Positions 1 to 9,413 of a stretch of 64,000 nt of DNA are shown here, piece after piece. Origin of the DNA: Sulfolobus islandicus Y.N.15.51. Lineage in GTDB: Archaea > Thermoproteota > Thermoprotei_A > Sulfolobales > Sulfolobaceae. The first letter of the stretch is position 1; each line of letters starts with the position of its first letter. The position numbers and the translations under genes are program-made. The notes under the pieces were generated by a model. That model saw only the letters and a list, made by a program, of their open reading frames with translations, had not been told where the DNA came from and searched no databases. The stretch covers positions 2,134,501 to 2,198,500 of the forward strand of contig NC_012623.1 in NCBI RefSeq assembly GCF_000022485.1, in the 5' to 3' direction.

Positions 1-224
1 TTGGCAATACATATTGCATAACTTTCCTTTCCAAGAAATTTTATTTTTACCGTTTTCATCATAGTAACATACATATTACCATCTGAAAGCCTTACTGGCG
101 GTCCTTCAAACTCTTCCCTTGGTAAAGACCTAAATATATCATAACTTACTAGACACTCGCCGTCAAACCCCGAATCTATTTTAAACTTAACAGTAACACC
201 CTCAACCTCTAAATCAAGATTCAT
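1..224 (-). CDS. Aspartyl-protease-like protein (C-terminus beyond window)
   Basis: The frame starts at an ATG (224-222) that overlaps the TGA of the upstream RAMP gene by 4 nt, so the two are probably translated together. About 74 residues are visible. They include an IDSGFDGE segment near residue 17 and a later LSDGN segment, which match the D-(S/T)-G active-site loop and hairpin of small retropepsin-like clan AA aspartic proteases of archaea. The C-terminus lies outside the window. The family call rests on these short motifs only. The link to a Cas7 gene is by position; a role in CRISPR function is unproven. Confidence 0.5.
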   Translation of the reverse strand, partial: MNLDLEVEGVTVKFKIDSGFDGECLVSYDIFRSLPREEFEGPPVRLSDGNMYVTMMKTVKIKFLGKESYAICIA

Positions 225-1375
225 GATAAAGACCACACACCCTTGATCTTTATTTCATACTTCTTATCCTTTACCTTATCCAATACCTCCTTCAATTCCT
301 CCCCGTTTTTAGCCTCATATTCCTCACCCGTCTCAACTTTTACGATAAACGTCACCTCTCCCTCAGTAACAAGATTTAAAGAGTTTATAAACGTTTCAGG
401 GAAGAGTTTACATATAATTTTCCTCTCACACGCTAAACCCTCTCTGGGCTCAGAGATATTTAACGCAAACTTTCCCTTAAATATCACAGAGTTAAATTCC
501 ATCACCTCCCCCGGTATGTAAAGCCTAAAGGTACCGTAGCCAGAACTCCCCCTACCGCCGATCCAAACTTCGCCTTTCCTCGCCTTGTCCCTTAATACTT
601 TCAACATCTCGATAACCCTTTCAGTTAAAGAATCCTCTAAAACGGCAAGAAAGCCGAGGAATTTAACACCGGCAGGGATAATTTCCTCAGTAAATAGTTT
701 TCCCTTTTCTGCGGTTCCGGTAATTCTATTTATTGCAACATGAGTGATCCTCTCCAGAAGTACTGGGAACGGGTCTACAGCTACCAAGTCGGTAAACTTT
801 ACAAATCCCCTAACCCCGGAAGTTCCCAAAACCTTACAAACCTCACATAAGTTCTTCCTCCCGGTTAACTTAATCCAAGCTTCCTTTAACTTACGCTTTT
901 TCTCATCCTCAATTAACGCTAAGTTCTCACACCTATCCAGATCGGAAGTTACGTAACAAGCTTTATCTATTCCGTATCCGGTAATTTCCAAATACTGTTT
1001 AAAAACTTCCTCCAAGTTCTCTCCTACCTTATCTATTAACCCGCTGTATACGTATTTCTCTAATTCCTCCTTGAGATTTTCGAAAATTAACGTCCTCTCT
1101 TCATAGTTGAGGTTTTTTATGTTTTCTAAGACCTTTTGGTTACCACTCCCGCTGACATTCCCCCTCTTCTCTTTCCTTAAATACCTCTCGTATACAGAAC
1201 GGAGTAATCCCTTAAAGCTAGTTGCGGATATTGCTGGAATGTAATAGTTCTCATCGTTTATTTGAAGGGGGATTTTATAAGTTACTAAATCTGCAGAAGA
1301 GTAATCGAAGTAAACTCCCGTAGTCCCTACTCTAGTTATTGAGAGTGTTTCTAATACTACAGGTAATATTTTCAC
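221..1375 (-). CDS. Type III Cas7 (Csm3-like RAMP) protein
   Basis: This 384-aa protein looks like a RAMP-superfamily Cas7 backbone subunit that would bind crRNA in a type III effector. Visible marks are an N-terminal beta strand, a SATSFKGLLRS segment near residue 50 (typical Csm3 'S-x-KG-x-hR'), a CEVCKVLGTSGVRG zinc/glycine segment in the middle and a GGRGSSGYGTF glycine-rich loop near residue 275. An acidic loop FDYSSADL near residue 24 is where the Csm3 cleavage aspartate would lie. It overlaps the small gene upstream and the protease-like gene downstream by 4 nt each. A paralogue at 33646-34717 has the same motif order. Confidence is high for RAMP and moderate for Csm3 rather than another Cas7. 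Confidence 0.85.
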   Translation of the reverse strand: MKILPVVLETLSITRVGTTGVYFDYSSADLVTYKIPLQINDENYYIPAISATSFKGLLRSVYERYLRKEKRGNVSGSGNQKVLENIKNLNYEERTLIFENLKEELEKYVYSGLIDKVGENLEEVFKQYLEITGYGIDKACYVTSDLDRCENLALIEDEKKRKLKEAWIKLTGRKNLCEVCKVLGTSGVRGFVKFTDLVAVDPFPVLLERITHVAINRITGTAEKGKLFTEEIIPAGVKFLGFLAVLEDSLTERVIEMLKVLRDKARKGEVWIGGRGSSGYGTFRLYIPGEVMEFNSVIFKGKFALNISEPREGLACERKIICKLFPETFINSLNLVTEGEVTFIVKVETGEEYEAKNGEELKEVLDKVKDKKYEIKIKGVWSLS

Positions 1376-1590
1376 GACCTCAACACCCTTATTAACTCCT
1401 CCTTAGCCTTATTAACATCTCTATAATAAAGTGCTTTTATTACTCGCTCGACATCCAATCTCTTAAACGATCTGAGCGTGAGGATTAAGTTATTTATGAT
1501 CTTTTGATCGTCAATCCCAGAAATTATATACTGTTGCATGACATTTATTAAAATCTTTGCCTTTTCCATTTCATCTTCCTTACTTACCAT
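1372..1590 (-). CDS. Small helical protein upstream of cas7
   Basis: A 72-aa, mostly helical, charged protein whose stop overlaps the cas7 start (4 nt). The paralogous cas7 at 33646 also has an 83-aa helical gene directly upstream, so the pairing is repeated in the window. Type III systems usually have a small helical subunit (Cas11: Csm2/Cmr5), and this is a candidate by size and position. I cannot recognise the family from sequence. The start at ATG 1590 is separated by only about 35 bp from the divergent gene at 1626. Confidence 0.6.
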   Translation of the reverse strand: MVSKEDEMEKAKILINVMQQYIISGIDDQKIINNLILTLRSFKRLDVERVIKALYYRDVNKAKEELIRVLRS

Positions 1591-1625
1591 AAAATATTTT
1601 TCCTTATTGTATCTAATAACTTTTG

Positions 1626-1847
1626 ATGTATGAAGAGTTATTGGAATACTATGAGGCGTTAAAGCTTTGTGAGGACTGTAAGGAGATAACTACCAAGTTG
1701 AGGAGGTATTTAGAGTTAATTGAAAAGGATATGGGAGTTGCTGAGAAAGTTAGAATTATTAACACTAGAGATGAAGTTAATGTGATAAGAGAAACGCTCT
1801 TCCAATTAATATTTTATTTATGGGGGAAAGAGCAGATGGATGACTAG
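1626..1847 (+). CDS. Small hypothetical protein
   Basis: A 73-aa protein from ATG 1626 (an in-frame TTG lies just upstream at 1623). It is acidic and helical with a CEDC pair near residue 15, and is transcribed divergently from the cas7 operon. The leader is extremely short, as in leaderless crenarchaeal genes. No family is recognised. Codon use looks like that of its neighbours, so it is probably a real gene. Confidence 0.5.
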   Translation: MYEELLEYYEALKLCEDCKEITTKLRRYLELIEKDMGVAEKVRIINTRDEVNVIRETLFQLIFYLWGKEQMDD

Positions 1848-1875
1848 ATGAAGTTTTAGACAAGAGATTATTTAT

Positions 1876-1905
1876 CTCCTTATATAAAACATATTAGTCA
1901 GATCT
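1876..1905. repeat. 30-bp repeat, inverted copy at 58169-58198
   Basis: The 30 bases here are identical to the reverse complement of 58169-58198, and similarity continues a few bases on the GTAATAC side. The second copy lies between an IS110 leader and an IS630 remnant, so this is probably an insertion-sequence end left in the intergenic region. Confidence 0.6.
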
Positions 1906-1998
1906 ATGTAATACTGCGTGTTACCAATTAGCGGAAAAGTTTAATAAGAAATTTTAATATATATATATACTTACAGATGTTATACCCCGCACTAATCA

Positions 1999-2038
1999 GT
2001 AGACCCAAAATCGCCTCCTCAAAAATAAATCTATAGTA
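1999..2038 (-). repeat. Terminal remnant of the ISH3-like element
   Basis: This stretch matches, in reverse orientation, the right end of the intact ISH3-like element (56962-57001), including the TAGACCCAAAATC terminal repeat and the last codons of the transposase. Only a few mismatches are seen. No complete transposase is present, so it is a solo end. Confidence 0.7.
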
Positions 2039-2329
2039 TTAATAAACATTTCTCTAATTTAACTAGATAATCCTTAAAAATGGATATACTATCAATGAGT
2101 AAAATAATGAGTAATAATCTGAAATTTTCTCTCTTCACACTACTCTTGAATATCGTAAAGAGAATAAATTAGCACTTTATAATAAGGAAGATTAATTTAG
2201 TAGTTCCGATAAATTCCTAATCAATTAATGGATAGTATTAATATTAAGCTATTAAATTATGTTACAAGTAATCCGTTATTAGAACATAACATAACTTGTG
2301 CCCTTATAAGCTCACTTATTTGTAACTTA

Positions 2330-2344
2330 ATAACGACACTATCA
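2330..2344. repeat. IS1-like terminal repeat fragment
   Basis: AATAACGACACTATCA matches the terminal repeat seen at 4921-4935, 29016-29031 and, inverted, at 63706-63721. No partner end is visible nearby, so it is probably a solo relic. Confidence 0.45.
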
Positions 2345-2417
2345 ATAACATCATGAATTTTTAAGTGTAATATTTAAGTTAAACGTATAGAAATTTCATT
2401 ATAATATAATTTACAAG

Positions 2418-3797
2418 TTATTTCGCTATTAAATAAAGAATCTTAGTTATCCTCTTTAAACTAGAGGGGATAAATCCTTCAACTATCTTAACTTCTTCAT
2501 TACTTATTATTCCTAACAATTTGAAACCCAAAAGAACTACTATTAATAATACTTCCCAATTTATGAAAGCTAAAAAAGATAAACCTATCAACGCAAGGCC
2601 TACAATTTCCCTCCTTTCCAGTTTGAATACACCTTGGAAATGAGAAAAGAGTAAGTAGAGAAGTGAAGTAATAATCGCGTTAAAAGCTTGAGCAATTGCC
2701 GCTCCGTAGATACCTATCCTAGGAATTAGATAATAAGACACTCCTACGACTTCTGCTGCGCTAATTATGCCTATAATTATGAAAGGCCTATAATCCTTTT
2801 TTGCGGCAATCATAAAAGTGGATAAGAGCTGTAACGGCATCGTTGAAGTTAAGGACAGAATTAACAACTGCATTGAAGGAATTCCTAAAACGTATTGAGG
2901 GAAAAATTTCGAAATGAAAAAAGGGGAAATAGCGTAACCTAAAATAGCTAAAGGTAGAGAAATTAGAGTAACAATTCTAAAACTTATAGAGGAAATCTCT
3001 TTCATGTCCTTTCCCTTTGTGTAATAATACGTCGAGGAAGGGAGAAGAGAAGAAGAGAAAGATGAGAAAAGCATTGATGGAACCACTGATGCTAAGGCTA
3101 CTAACTGGTATATACCTAGATAATACGAGCCTAAAAGGAAAGCAGTAACTACCCTGTCCCCTTGACCAGAAATGAAATAAACGACGCCGGTTAAGTATAT
3201 AGGAAAACCTACCTTTGCAATTTCCTTAAACGTAGTCTTGTCAAGAGAGAACTTGAATTGGAGGTAAATTTGATAGTATATGGCCCTAGAAACTGCCCCC
3301 AGAATCCAAATCAATATTAGGAGTTCTATACTATGGTAGAAAATTGCTATGATTGAAAAACCCCACCTGGAAATAGTGAAGACTGCATTACCTACATTAA
3401 CTTCAGTAAACTTACCTAAACCCGTTAATAATTGGCCTTGATAGTTTGTGAAAAGATAGATCACGAAATAGGGGATAGACATCCATAAATATGACGGAAA
3501 GAACAAGAGGAAAAGGAGGAAGGGAGATACTAGGAGAGAATAAGAAAGAGATGTGTAGACGATCTTATCATAACCTTGAGAGGAAGCGTAAGAATGTGAA
3601 ACTTCTCTTGTAACTAACTGGTATGGAAGGATAGAGAAGAATGCTACAGTAATGGTCTCCATAAGTTGAATTATTGCCACTTTTCCTACGAAGGATGGAG
3701 TAGCGAAGTGTCCCGCTACAAGGAAGAACGCTAGTGCAAGAACTGAGTTAAATAACGTTGTGGAAAGGAATTTCAGTGTCCCACTTAATGGATTCAC
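2418..3797 (-). CDS. Wzx/MATE-like polysaccharide flippase
   Basis: A 459-aa polytopic membrane protein with about 12-14 hydrophobic segments spread over its whole length and short charged loops, the size and pattern of Wzx-type oligosaccharide flippases (MOP superfamily). These move lipid-linked glycans across the cytoplasmic membrane. The N-terminus (LSTTLFNSVLALAFFLVAGHF) resembles the first helix of the family. It sits at one end of a glycosyltransferase/methyltransferase cluster, which fits a role in surface-glycan export. The substrate is unknown. The start is ATG 3797. Confidence 0.8.
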   Translation of the reverse strand: MNPLSGTLKFLSTTLFNSVLALAFFLVAGHFATPSFVGKVAIIQLMETITVAFFSILPYQLVTREVSHSYASSQGYDKIVYTSLSYSLLVSPFLLFLLFFPSYLWMSIPYFVIYLFTNYQGQLLTGLGKFTEVNVGNAVFTISRWGFSIIAIFYHSIELLILIWILGAVSRAIYYQIYLQFKFSLDKTTFKEIAKVGFPIYLTGVVYFISGQGDRVVTAFLLGSYYLGIYQLVALASVVPSMLFSSFSSSLLPSSTYYYTKGKDMKEISSISFRIVTLISLPLAILGYAISPFFISKFFPQYVLGIPSMQLLILSLTSTMPLQLLSTFMIAAKKDYRPFIIIGIISAAEVVGVSYYLIPRIGIYGAAIAQAFNAIITSLLYLLFSHFQGVFKLERREIVGLALIGLSFLAFINWEVLLIVVLLGFKLLGIISNEEVKIVEGFIPSSLKRITKILYLIAK

Positions 3798-4575
3798 ATA
3801 ATGTAAATACTGTGGAAATTTTTAAAGGTTTAGGTATAAAAAGTAGTCAAAATATCACTTTGTATTTAAAGATAGATTTTATATTACTATCTTATTCAAT
3901 AAAAAATCTGATGAAACATCAAATAAAATATTTTTAACAATTCAAACATTATAATCGTCTTACTATTTTTATATAAGTTTATGCATTGGTCAGACAATCT
4001 GGCGATGTTAAGTCTTAATCTGACAATTTAATTATGGTTCTGCAAGATCTATACCCAAGGACTTCGTGTATGATGAATAGGTCGCCTATAATTATTTTCC
4101 AATAGTTCGAATGTTTTTCCCCTTAACCATAAGTATATATCATTACGTAACATGAGATAATATCTTAAGAAATTGGAGTAATACCCATACTTTTCACGAT
4201 CTTTATCAATTCTATGTAACATGAGCTTTAGAGCCTACCAGTAATTTCCCGCATAGCCTCGAATAAAAGTTTAACTTTTCTCCAGGCTTATGTAAGATCG
4301 TTCTCTCCCTACAAACTAGAGGTAACTATCCTAATTTTTCAGCTTAATAAGTGTATTTATTATCTAATCTACAAGAAATAAACTCTCTAAGAAAGGTTGT
4401 TTTAACGCATAGTCTACATTCAATATCATACCGCTATTGACTATCCCCTAGCTGTGTAAAAGTTAGAGTTTGGAATTTCCTTAGTCTATTAGAGCATTAT
4501 CTATATTCACACTTAATATTATTGGCAGTGGATCTCCCTTTTCTTTTAGCTCTTTAACTTCTCTTATAACTTTGC
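3798..4575. other. Intergenic region without recognised gene
   Basis: About 780 bp without a credible reading frame. It is AT-rich with scattered stops in all frames. Part may be decayed coding sequence, but nothing is recognisable. It ends at the IS1-like deletion derivative. Confidence 0.5.
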
Positions 4576-4945
4576 TGAGTGTGGTGATAGTGTCGTCATT
4601 GACCTACAAATTTCCGGAATTAATTTTCTCTCCCATAAGACTATTGCTAGAGAATCTTGATTACCTCCAAACTTCTATTTACAGCCTTTGTAGCCCTCTT
4701 AACGAGCCTATCCCTCAATTAAAGACTCATATCTTCAAAGCCTCCTCCCTAGAATGATGATGATAACTAGCATCACCCAAAAAACTTACCACAACCCCTA
4801 CACAAATACTTCTGCCTACCAGCAGACTTGACGACATGATGATTACCACAAGAGGGACAAGAAATGTCTAGCCTAATTACAGACTTCCTACCAATAAGTA
4901 ATTACAAGTATAAATAGGTCAATAACGACACTATCATCACACTGA
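4576..4945 (-). mobile_element. Non-autonomous IS1-like element (internal deletion)
   Basis: The left end TGAGTGTGGTGATAGTGTCG (4576 on) and the right end (reverse complement from 4945, TCAGTGTGATGATAGTGTCG) form an imperfect terminal inverted repeat of about 28 bp. Between them, 4756-4900 on the minus strand is a decayed copy of the zinc-ribbon N-terminus of the transposase found at 28800-28991 and 63755-64000. The rest of the transposase is missing. It looks like a 370-bp non-autonomous derivative of the window's IS1-like element. Confidence 0.7.
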
Positions 4946-4992
4946 ACAATATTGCATAAAATTTATTTAGAGGATTTAATGAAAAGGTCTTG

Positions 4993-7227
4993 ATGGCGGA
5001 ACTGAAGAAAGTTAGCGTTATTAAACTTTTGTATTATTTGATACCTTTATTCTTAGACGCTGCGTTATTATCTACTTATCTTCAAGGTGGGATAATTTAT
5101 TGGTCAGATTCAAGATTTCCATTTAATCCGATAATATGGCTCAATAAAATATTTCTAGATTATTGGAACAGTCCTTTCTTTCCTGGAGCTCCTTACGAGT
5201 ATTCTCAAGATTTTCTGTTTATAGGTTTATTCATTTATTTGTTTTATGATATTTTTCATTTATCGTTATATATTTCTGAATTTTTATATCTTTTAATATT
5301 TTTTTATCTATCACAAATAGGTTTTATAAAACTATTAGGCATAATTGAAAAAATATTTGATAAAAAAACAGATAAATATACTTATATTGGGGCTCTTGCA
5401 GGAGGGTTTTTATATACATGGGGTTTTTATGCATATTCCCCTCCAATTTTAGGTGTAAACTATCCCTTCTTCGTCTTTTATTCACTTTTTCCTTTATTCT
5501 TATATTTTAGTATAAAATACGTTTTTATGGATAAAGATCACATTACATTATCCTTATTTGCAATTTATTTAATATTACTTAGTGGTACTCAATTTACAGA
5601 ATTTCCATACTTGCTATGGACTATTGTTATATATGTATTGATAATGTTGTCTTTATGGAAATTAAGCAAAAAGGGTACTTTAGTTAAACTTATAAGAAGA
5701 AACGCTATAATATTTCTAATTAGTATTGTCGCTGATCTCGAACAATTGTATCAAACTATAAATGCTTCAATAAGTGCGTACCATTATGGTACTCATCAAG
5801 AATTTTTAGGTAAACCTGTAGTTATCTTTGAGACCTTGTATACTTATGAGAGTTTTCATATCCAAACAGTATTTTCTTTATTTTCAAATTATGATTTCTT
5901 AGGTCTTTTAGTATTTATATCATTAGTCGCATTTGTTTTTGGAATTAAGAAGGATAAAATTAGTAAGTTCCTCTTGTCAATATTATTTCTGTTTATATTT
6001 GTTGGGGGATTGCTAACTGGAATAATAAATGTTATTCCATTATACTCATTATCTTCAACGCCTATCGGATTTGCAGCCATCGGATTCATGTATAGCATAC
6101 AATTTATTTTCACTGGTTTCGTTTTATCATTTACAAGTAGCCTCATACTTTCATACGTCATTCCCTGGGCAATCTCGTTCATAAATTCTAGTTATAAAAA
6201 AATATTAGCCATAATAGTTATATTGCTTATATTATCGTCTTACATTTACTCTTTTAGAATCGGAGAATATCATGCAGAGTTTAGCGCTTTCAATCTACCA
6301 GTAAATGCTACAAACATCTTTTATCCTCCATCTGAGTTAGTTACTACTGGCAATTATCTCAGTTCTCATGCTGCTTATTACAATATACTAAAATTCCCTC
6401 AAGAATACACTTCTGGCATGTATGACGATAACGGAACTAAGGCAGTATTGTATACATATTACCCACTTTCAGATTATATATACGGAACCGTAATAAACAT
6501 TCCTGCAGTAAACGTTGTATATCCTTTATATAAATATTTCCCTAGTTGCGATTTTAAAAATATAACAAATTACTTTGTTTTATTAGGTGCTAAATATATC
6601 GTTCTTAATAAGCAAGAATACCCTGGCCCCGGTGTGCCGTTGGGTTACGCAGGAGGCTATCCTTGGAATTATACGAAGTTCATCGATGCGCTATCGAGTG
6701 CTCCAAATATAACGTTAGTAATGGAAAATAAGTATTACAATGTTTACGTGATAAACTTGAATGTAAGTTTATTATATCCATCGGAAGGACTTGCAGAAAA
6801 CTTAAGCTATGATCAATTGTTCTTTCTTTACTCAAATAATACGCTGAAAGCTCAGACACAGAGCGTGATTTATGGATTAGGTGCTATAAATATAACCAAT
6901 ATATCGGACGTTCATATAAAAATTGTTAATAATTACTGGAATGAAATATATGAAATCCAGGTTAATGCTTCAAGGCCGTTTTATTTAGTTTTCGATGAGG
7001 GCTACTCGCAATTATGGGAAGTATTAATAAACGGTGAAGTGAATACCCATCATTATATAGCCAATGGTTACGCGAATGCGTGGCTAATGCCTGCTGGAAA
7101 TTACGAAGCGGTTTTAGAGCTGAGTATAGTGAGTACAATACATTTACTTTACATAATAACATTCTCTAGCTTAATAATATTGGCATTAATTTATGTAATA
7201 TATAGGTTCAAAAATTTCAAAAAGTGA
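4993..7227 (+). CDS. Large polytopic membrane protein (GT-C-like)
   Basis: A protein of about 744 aa starting at ATG 4993 (TTG 4990 is possible). The first 430 or so residues hold about 10-12 membrane segments. Then follows a long extracytoplasmic region rich in N-x-S/T sequons, a beta-rich part (VFDEGYSQLWEVLING near residue 675) and a final membrane helix with a basic tail. This layout resembles GT-C-fold glycosyltransferases and YfhO/AftD-like proteins, but no catalytic motif is certain. The position between a flippase and glycosyltransferases supports surface-glycan assembly. A decayed relative lies at 18904-20195. Confidence 0.7.
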   Translation: MAELKKVSVIKLLYYLIPLFLDAALLSTYLQGGIIYWSDSRFPFNPIIWLNKIFLDYWNSPFFPGAPYEYSQDFLFIGLFIYLFYDIFHLSLYISEFLYLLIFFYLSQIGFIKLLGIIEKIFDKKTDKYTYIGALAGGFLYTWGFYAYSPPILGVNYPFFVFYSLFPLFLYFSIKYVFMDKDHITLSLFAIYLILLSGTQFTEFPYLLWTIVIYVLIMLSLWKLSKKGTLVKLIRRNAIIFLISIVADLEQLYQTINASISAYHYGTHQEFLGKPVVIFETLYTYESFHIQTVFSLFSNYDFLGLLVFISLVAFVFGIKKDKISKFLLSILFLFIFVGGLLTGIINVIPLYSLSSTPIGFAAIGFMYSIQFIFTGFVLSFTSSLILSYVIPWAISFINSSYKKILAIIVILLILSSYIYSFRIGEYHAEFSAFNLPVNATNIFYPPSELVTTGNYLSSHAAYYNILKFPQEYTSGMYDDNGTKAVLYTYYPLSDYIYGTVINIPAVNVVYPLYKYFPSCDFKNITNYFVLLGAKYIVLNKQEYPGPGVPLGYAGGYPWNYTKFIDALSSAPNITLVMENKYYNVYVINLNVSLLYPSEGLAENLSYDQLFFLYSNNTLKAQTQSVIYGLGAINITNISDVHIKIVNNYWNEIYEIQVNASRPFYLVFDEGYSQLWEVLINGEVNTHHYIANGYANAWLMPAGNYEAVLELSIVSTIHLLYIITFSSLIILALIYVIYRFKNFKK

Positions 7228-7233
7228 GTTAAA

Positions 7234-8445
7234 AATGGTAAAAATAGCGGTTCTCGTAGATTATGATCCGCAAGGAGGATCGGGGTATGTTGAGAAACAG
7301 GTCAGTGGTAGACTCATGTAGTCATATGACGATAATATCAGAAATTATATATAAGAATGATTGGAGTGAAATTGATGTAACATTAAAGGAATTAAAATGC
7401 GAGAATATTAAACTGATTTTTAATTTTGATTATTGGCCTATTAATCATTATCAAGTTAATCTCTTAACCACAACCTTAAAGCTATTACTAAGTTTCCTTA
7501 TCTATTGGGAGAAAGTTATTATTATGCAAAGAAATTGAAAGTAAAGAGTGCAGTACTGTTACAAGGTATGGGTCTAAACACACTCAAGTTCGGTTTACCT
7601 TATATTCTGATCAAGTATTTGAAAATGAAAAGTGAACTTCCTATCGATATATTCTTAAACACAAAAAATAAATTTATTTATACAGTTTATAAAGGATTAA
7701 GAGAGAGCTTTATTTCCAATTTTATTAAGTATTTAAACGCTATTACACCGGATTTACGATGTGTCACAAGGTCAGTTGACATCTTCGAGTCTTGTCAGAT
7801 CTAAGAAAGCAATTGTGATAGATCCTCCTTTAGCTGTAGAGAAAGAACTATTGAGTAAACGGAAGGATGTAAACGGAAAGAAAGATTATTTTGTATTTTA
7901 CGCCAGGTTGATCCCATTAAAAGGAATATTGGAACTTCCCTTTATCGTTAAGGAAGTTATCGCTTTAAGCGGGTATAAAGAATTGAAAGTATTTATAATG
8001 GGGAAGTTTCCCGTGGTAGATTTAAGGAATTTCTTTTTTCTCTTTAGTTAATAAATTATGTCTGGAAGAAAACATAGTATACAAAGCTTACGTAAGTAGG
8101 GAAGAATTACTTAATACCGTATCTGAAGCAAGATGCTTAGTATATCCTTCTCATGAAGACTCTTTTTCTCTGGCTATATTGGAAGCAATAACTATGGGAA
8201 CTCCAGTAGTGGCATACGACATCTCTGGACCTAAATCGGTATATAGCGGATTAAGCTCTGTAAGATTCGTAGATGAGTTTAACATAAAATCTATGGCAAC
8301 TGAAGTCGTAAAGATTTTAAAAATGACCGATGATGAGTACAACTCCCTTATTTATAACGACAAAATGGATAAATTCATTGAAAAATATACCGATTGGAAT
8401 TTAGTAGTTGAGAGATATTACAGAAACTTAATGTCATTATTATAA
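7234..8445 (+). pseudogene. GT4-family glycosyltransferase, frameshifted
   Basis: Pieces of one glycosyltransferase lie in several frames. The N-terminus from ATG 7234 (MVKIAVLVDYDPQGGSGYVE, the GT4 glycine-rich start) meets a TAG after 28 codons. A GESYYYAKKL segment is at 7505, an FVFYARLIPLKG segment near 7890, and the C-terminal donor-binding part with EAITMGTPVVAYDISGP at 8179-8445. At least three frame changes separate them. All parts together are about 400 aa, a normal GT4 length. It is either a true pseudogene or suffers from several sequence errors; decay is likelier given the number of shifts. Confidence 0.75.
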
Positions 8446-8453
8446 TAATGTTA

Positions 8454-9378
8454 CTATTCTCTGAAAGCGTACAGTTTACCTAATATTAACCCTCTTCTAA
8501 ATTGAGTATCCATTAATTCCGGTTTAGTTACTTTCACTTTAAATCCGGCATTCTCCAATTTTCTTTTCAGTAAAGAGTATCCATAGTGATATTCCATTAT
8601 AATCTGGTCAGAATATTCTAATGTAGAACTGTCTTCATTTAATATGAAATCGTATTCACATACTTCGCAGTCGAGCTTTAATACACTTCCTTTCTCTATT
8701 TGGAAATTTTTTATTATACTCTTTAATGAGTACGACGGAACCGTATAACCATTATTTGTATTTATCAGCGGTGTTGGTCCGCCACCTAGCCTCGAATCCA
8801 CAGTTATAAATCTATCAATTCCACAGGCTGCACTAACAATCTGGATATTCGTGAGGTTGTTGAGCTTTACGTTTTCCTCTGCAACTTTAGCTATTTTTGG
8901 ATACGCTTCTATCGCAATAACTCTTTTTGCTCCTTTTAACGAGAAGTAAATTGCAGAATCTCCTATGGCAGCTCCGCAATCAATAACAGTTTTGTCTTTT
9001 ACGTTTATATCCTGATAATCTTCCTTAACGTATACTCCAATAACGTCACCCGCAGTATAATCCTTAAAAATTATCTCATGAGTATCATAAATTACTTTAA
9101 TAGTATTTTCATCCATGTCTATTATATTAATTTTCTTACCTTTTTTGTGACTTAAATAAAGAAAAGCGTAATAAGTAGAAGTATTATGCCCTTTTCCGGT
9201 TATTATAACTTTATCTCCATTTTTTTAGATAAGCAGTAAATGGGTAATGTCTTAATGCTGATTTAAGGGCTACAATTAGTGGATTTTTGTACGCTTTTGT
9301 ATATAAAGGAAGTAATGTGTATGGATATCTATTGAAATAACTTATTAGAACCTCTTTAAATGACGCATAGTTAGTCAT
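8454..9378 (-). pseudogene. FkbM-family methyltransferase, one-base frameshift
   Basis: The main frame (8454-9116) gives 220 aa of a class I SAM methyltransferase: motif I VIDCGAAIGDSA, acidic motif IAIEAYP, then KLDCEVCEYDF, the variant of the FkbM 'K-D-x-E-G-x-E' motif that is also seen in the gene at 11433. Upstream, the N-terminus from ATG 9378 (MTNYASFKEVLISYF) reads for 53 codons and stops just after a seven-T run (9220-9226, A7 on the coding strand). Removing one A joins both parts into a protein of about 308 aa. A slip, an assembly error or a recent mutation are all possible. Confidence 0.8.
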
Positions 9379-9413
9379 TATAAAAATAAATAATAGTAAG
9401 TATTATAAGTTTT

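Larger units (their letters stand above)
1906..2417. other. Gene-free AT-rich stretch with IS remnants
   Basis: No plausible gene is seen. The stretch holds the ISH3-like terminal remnant at 1999-2038 and an IS1-like terminal fragment at 2330-2344, and otherwise very AT-rich sequence. It looks like a decayed insertion site between the cas genes and the glycan cluster. Confidence 0.6.

Noticed and set aside
243-956. Open frames on the plus strand opposite the left cas7 gene
   Set aside because: They are shadows of the well-supported minus-strand RAMP gene with low-complexity, Ser-rich products.
4572-4757. 61-aa frame in the IS1-like derivative
   Set aside because: It runs through the terminal repeat and has no relation to the transposase frame; chance frame.
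9215-9235. Programmed -1 frameshift site as in the Saccharolobus fucosidase
   Set aside because: The frame needed here is +1, and -1 slippage at the A7 run leads to an early stop. A one-base indel is simpler.
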